Shown in pieces: positions 59,661 through 64,000 of a DNA stretch of 64,000 nucleotides. The stretch spans positions 71,717,952-71,781,951 of the forward strand of contig CM055097.1 of assembly GCA_029204225.1 (NCBI GenBank), written 5' to 3'. The DNA is from Diphasiastrum complanatum. Taxonomy: Eukaryota; Streptophyta; Lycopodiopsida; Lycopodiales; Lycopodiaceae. The position numbers were made by a program, and so were the translations under genes. The stretch's first letter is position 1; each line of letters begins with the position of its first letter. The notes under the pieces are model-generated. The model saw only the letters and a program-made list of their open reading frames with translations, did not search any database and was not told where the DNA came from.

Positions 59661-61486
59661 CCTTCTCTTGATTGATGTTCACGCGAATGTCAAATGTTTT
59701 TGTTTAGGAAGAAGATGAAAATGATCAAAAATTAGCCTGGGGCCTGAAAGCTGTGAAACTAGGACTGTAAGCTGGGACAGGACACACAAGGTGATTAGAG
59801 TCTACAACTTACTTGGTTCAAGCGTTAAAACATGCAGCAATAACAAATAAAAATATACTTACAGTATTGTGATCTAGTAGTAATCTAGCTTCTACTTACA
59901 GCTTACAAGATAGAATGAAGAGATCTAAACTGACTTTCCATCTTCACAAGGCTGCAAAGATCTACTAGTCGCAGACTATATGAAATTCAGCAAGATCTGC
60001 CACGCTAACATCCGAAAGGATTCGATTAATTGCTATGACAGCAGAATATTTGTCAATATCTACCACTGAGAAAAGGCTCAACGTTGCTTAATTCCACCAA
60101 AACATTGCAGTTTCATCAGGTGCGCTGAAACATACTCCAACTCTACACACTTCACAGGCTCTGTTCTTTAACCCATATGTATTATGAACTCTTTCAACGG
60201 ATAAGATTGCGTGCAGATCCTATTTACGAAATTCAATTCCACCCACCTGCACAAACACAAAAAATACATAAAAGTATAGTTTAAAACTTCTAGCACGATT
60301 CCACGAATCACGATCCATGCTCTGTCAAACTCTCCGGCACCTATGTGCTCAGTCAGATTTGTTAGCATGTGCAATACTGCCCTGACGGATGCTCATTGTC
60401 ATCGCTGCTGCCTGCATCGCTGCACTGGCTCAGCAAGCTTTGTAGTAGTCTAGCTAGACTCTAGTTAAGCACAGGAAGCTAAAAAGGGACTCAGAGGCCT
60501 GTGTTCTGAAAGGCAGTGAGTACTTTTCGACTTTCTTTTCGAAAGGCAGAAAATGGATGGGACTTTCAAATGACTCAACCGTTGCCTTTGTTTGAACGTT
60601 GAAGTTTAATATGCAGGTTCTTATGAACAATTATCTCTTTCAAAAATAAATGCCTGAAAGGCAGGCCTGAAAGGGAGCTTGCTGGGAGACAAAGGAACAG
60701 CCCATCTCGTTTGAACTTTGAATGCTTGCCACATCTCGTGAGCCATATGCCAGGCCCAGCCATTGCTCCATTAGAAGTTTCTAAGCAACCTTATAAAAAA
60801 ATCCATAACTAAATCTGATGAAATTCAGACCTAAAAACTTGAAATTTGTAGCTAGATCTAGTTGATTTTGAATGATTATAAAACCTACAAATCTAAACGG
60901 CAAAATGTGAATTTCAACCATTGGCCTCTTTGTATTTGTGGGTTTTTTATAACCACTATCACATGCCCTCCATTTGGCCACATCTCCACCAATACACGGT
61001 GAGGGTCCATGGTAGTCAAAACTTAAGAGATACTAGTTGTAATTTTAAAGTTATGGTCATTGTTGAGTGCATAATACATTTGCTGATTTTTTAAGCTTAC
61101 TTTGAGGGATGCCATCGCATTTGCATGGCCCCATGCACCTTGCACAACACAAAAAGGAAGTCCTGTCCAATCAAGATTGAAGCAATTTCCTGATTCAAAG
61201 ATTCTCCCAGTCACATGTGATACTATAGTACTTGTGTCCTTTGATCATGCACCTCCTAAACATTAAGTTATGATGGAATGGATTTTTGACTTTGATGTTA
61301 TGTGTTGAAGTTGGTCATGTAATCTATACAAAAGTCAAACTTAAAAGAATTGCCCACAATTTTGTGACTCTAGAGCAAAAGGAGGTCATGGCTTGTGAGA
61401 TGCCTTGTGCATGATGGATAGATCTTTATTGCTTGAAACAAAAAACATTTGTTATATCAAGACAGGCAAAAAATGCATGGCTACAA
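59661..61486. other. upstream region of RING gene and intergenic DNA
   Basis: No further gene is supported. Several short frames on both strands (e.g. 60168-60374, 60575-60763, 60781-60981) have no recognisable content. Confidence 0.4.
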
Positions 61487-61645
61487 ATTGTCACCCTCAT
61501 TGCTGAATGAAAGTGGTGCTTTACCACTCTATGCTCAACAAATGTATGGGTTTGCAAAAAATGTCACCCCGTCATTGAAACATGAACATGGTGGTTTACT
61601 ATTCTATGCTCAACAAATGTACTATGTGTTTGCAAAAGCAAAAGC
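61487..61645. repeat. tandem duplication, ~75 bp unit
   Basis: Two units from about 61489 and 61563 share GTCACCC, CATTG, GGTGCTTTAC/GGTGGTTTAC, TCTATGCTCAACAAATGTA and GTTTGCAAAA. Both lie in one open frame (61449-61709) that encodes LYAQQMYGFAK/FYAQQMYYVFAK twice, but nothing else supports a gene. Confidence 0.7.
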
Positions 61646-63559
61646 AAACTTTCCTTTCTTACTTAAGAAGAAGAGTGTGCCCAAATTCAAACATAAGTAC
61701 TATTGTTAATCTGAAGAGCTCGTACTTCACCACTAGTTTCTTGAAACTTGGCCTCCTTCAACCTAAAATTCAGACAAAGCTTAAAGCATTCAAAGAGAGC
61801 TCATATCTACTCAATGGATCACTCAAAACATAAAGAAATGACGTCCCAACAATCAAGATTTATATGGAGAGAGATAGACACCAAATTTTTTAATTCACTG
61901 GATTCTCTTAAATAATTGTTACATAAATGGAGAGAAATCTTCACTTGCATGATGTGGACCTAAAGTACAAGTTATATTACTTGAAGCACCTTCATATGCA
62001 ATGGTAAAAGTTATAGGTTCTGGGATGTAAGATGAACTTTGACAATGTTCCATGAATACACTTTTCTCTCTCAAATCTTGCACATAAGGTAATGAGTAGT
62101 TGATTTGACTCACGAAGCAAAGGTAGTTATAAGAACAACTTGCTATCTCTTCACTCTTCCTTATGCTTCTTAAATCCTGAAAAATCATTTTGCAATGGCG
62201 TCCTTCATGAAAATGCTTCATGCATCTCATTTGCCTTTGTCTTGCCAATTTTTTGTTGACTTTCATGACAACAACTGAAGATGAGCATCAAATGACTAGC
62301 AGTTTGAAACAAATTCAAATTTAAGGGCATTAAAAGACTCCCTCTCAACTTAAACATATCCAAAAGCATTTTCTTGCATCATTCCTTTGAACTCATGACA
62401 TCGAAAGCATATGTAGATTCATCAAAAGAAATAATGATTATACGAGAAGAGATAACCTCCAAGCTTTGTTTGGCTTCGCCAATACAAGTAAGTCTTGATG
62501 GATCACTTATTGCTTTTGTTAACCTTCTTGGGATCCTTGGTCTTGATCTAGCTCCTTCTATTGAGTAGCTTCTCCAACATGAGGTAGCTCCCTCTTTCCA
62601 TCAATAGGATCAATGATTTAACTAGTACAATTGAAACCTTCACCAAGTTTGAGCATATTTTGCTCTTCAAGGGTTATGCTATAACTTTGACCCTAATTGG
62701 CATGAGCCAACTCCTATATTTTTTCCCGTGAAATATTTGGAAAAGTAGAGTTTGCTTGGTTATGAATTTCTTTTCTTTTTGGTCATGATTTTTTCATGTT
62801 GAGGTTTTGAGCTTGATTTCAACTATGAGGTTGGAATTTGTTGCGATAAACGTGAAACACGAGCCAGAGGGCTATTGAAAATTTTCCTCAATGCAAGTAC
62901 TATTCCTATCATATATAGATTACATAGAAAAACACAAAAACTAGAGAGTGCAACTTGCGGGAGTTTTTGGTTATAACAATATTCACTAACAATTGTCAAA
63001 TACAATGTAGTTGTTTATACAATATCATATACAAAATGATGATAAGGAGATGAAAGCATTCAAGATGACAAAATAACTCAATAATAGGACACTTGGATTG
63101 AGTTTCTAGATTAAATTCACTATAAACATGTGAAAGAGTAGATGTAAAGTGTAAATCAATAGTGGCAACGATGGCAACTACACACTCGCTCTATTGCTCA
63201 CATATCGGGTCATCAATCCATATAGATATATCTATATGTTGACTTAATCTTGTAAGCTATCATAAGTATGAGCAATGAGTGCTGATCTAACTTGTCTAAC
63301 ATGTAGATCATGGTTGTAATCAGTCATGGAAATATTCATCGTTTCATCTGTTGCAATATTGTAGTAGCAATGTTTGAAACTGACATTTAATCTTGTTGTC
63401 AAACATTTAGGTGAAATAAGGGAAATCTTTAATAGATTTGGACTGGGTAGATGATATGCTTTAATTTGAGTAGCACCATGAAAAATTGATTGTCGTTTTT
63501 CGGGGATTCACAAGTGGGTCAAAGTGTACACCAATCATTATTTTGGTTGACTAGTCAAA
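61646..63559. other. intergenic, nothing recognised
   Basis: AT-rich. The minus frame at 61919-62266 (115 codons) has no known motif. A short palindrome ATAGATATATCTAT is at about 63225. Confidence 0.4.
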
Positions 63560-63574
63560 TGTGGCATTTTATGA

Positions 63575-63735
63575 TGACCTATGCCAATCGACATTTTACT
63601 TATGCATTTTGGCATTTTTGACAGTGAAAAATGTCGATCGACATTTTTTGACCTTTGGAAATACGTCAATCAACATTTTTTGGCATGTGTAAAAATGAGT
63701 GTAAATGTGCAAGGGATGTCGATTGATGCTGAATC
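63575..63735. repeat. cluster of TCGAT-CGACATTTT words with perfect palindrome
   Basis: Four related words lie within about 150 bp: CAATCGACATTTTA (63586), AATGTCGATCGACATTTTTT (63630), GTCAATCAACATTTTTTGG (63666) and ATGTCGATTGATGC (63717). The second contains the perfect 16-base palindrome AATGTCGATCGACATT. Confidence 0.65.
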
Positions 63736-64000
63736 CTTTGTATTTGTGTAGGGAGAATGCTAATTGTTGCCTAATGTTTAATCATTGCATTGTAATAGAC
63801 TGAGTGAATAGATCTAGATTAAAAATAGTCGCCCACTCCTTGATATATATATATCAAAGGCTTATCATTTATGACGTTGATCATTCTCATAAGAAATGTA
63901 TGAAATGTGGATCATCTTTCATGTTTTTGTATCATATACACTATAGTTTGTAACTGCTTTCAAGTTATAATTTTGGTATGCTAAGTCTTTTAAATGCTTA
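63736..64000. other. intergenic, nothing recognised
   Basis: AT-rich end of the window with a TATATATATATC stretch near 63844. Confidence 0.4.

Noticed and set aside
61449-61709. Repeat-containing 86-codon frame
   Set aside because: The open frame covers a simple tandem duplication; no start context, homology or splice support.

Overview
This window is nuclear DNA of a land plant, rich in retrotransposons. Evidence: degenerate Ty1/copia and Ty3/gypsy LTR retroelements with plant-type primer binding sites (TGGTATCAGAGC, TGGCATCAGAGC, TGGCGCC/TGGTGCC types), genes split by AT-rich GT-AG introns, very long GA/CT microsatellites, and no operon-like structure. The lineage cannot be fixed from sequence alone. 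Only two genes look intact: a six-exon, 818-codon gene on the minus strand (35520-43071) and a single-exon RING-H2 E3 ligase on the minus strand (59154-59660). Everything else recognisable is retroelement debris, one decayed intron-containing gene (about 15940-17912), or unannotated intergenic DNA with many small local duplications.

Layout. 1-592: no gene. 593-6364: segment A, a mosaic holding (minus strand) copia integrase and LTR fragments, copia RT/RNase H and gypsy RT, followed by a plus-strand non-coding LTR element; a near-identical direct copy A' lies at 44800-50611, 44.2 kb away. 6365-11903 and 20648-25998 are the arms of a ~5.4 kb inverted repeat. Read outward from the inner end, each arm holds copia RNase H, copia LTR, PBS, copia gag/protease, an abrupt junction into gypsy RT/RNase H, gypsy LTR, PBS, and gypsy leader and gag. 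The 8.7 kb between the arms contains two direct copies (11963-13479, 17913-19480) of another copia LTR with an RT fragment, separated by tandem duplications and the decayed gene. The gypsy element of the right arm runs on to about 29390 through protease, RT and RNase H, with several stops.

29400-35519: intergenic, with a copia-type PBS and LTR ends but no coding sequence, and several 50-250 bp tandem duplications. 35520-43071: the 818-codon gene, divergent from a GC-rich foldback at 43592-43710. 44800-50611: segment A'. 50612-57184: compound microsatellite, a second gypsy family (gag fragment, 821 bp LTR, PBS, leader) and a third copia element whose 5' LTR is fused by deletion to integrase. 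57185-64000: the RING gene and otherwise featureless AT-rich DNA.

The most unusual features are the recurrent copia/gypsy chimeras with breakpoints near the same point of the gypsy RT domain, the single-LTR 'RNase H - LTR - PBS - gag' arrangement of both families, short CG-containing motif arrays in the leaders of unrelated LTR elements, and the unrecognised decayed gene inside the inverted-repeat spacer. Retroelement boundaries and identities were judged by eye and may be off by a few to a few tens of bases.
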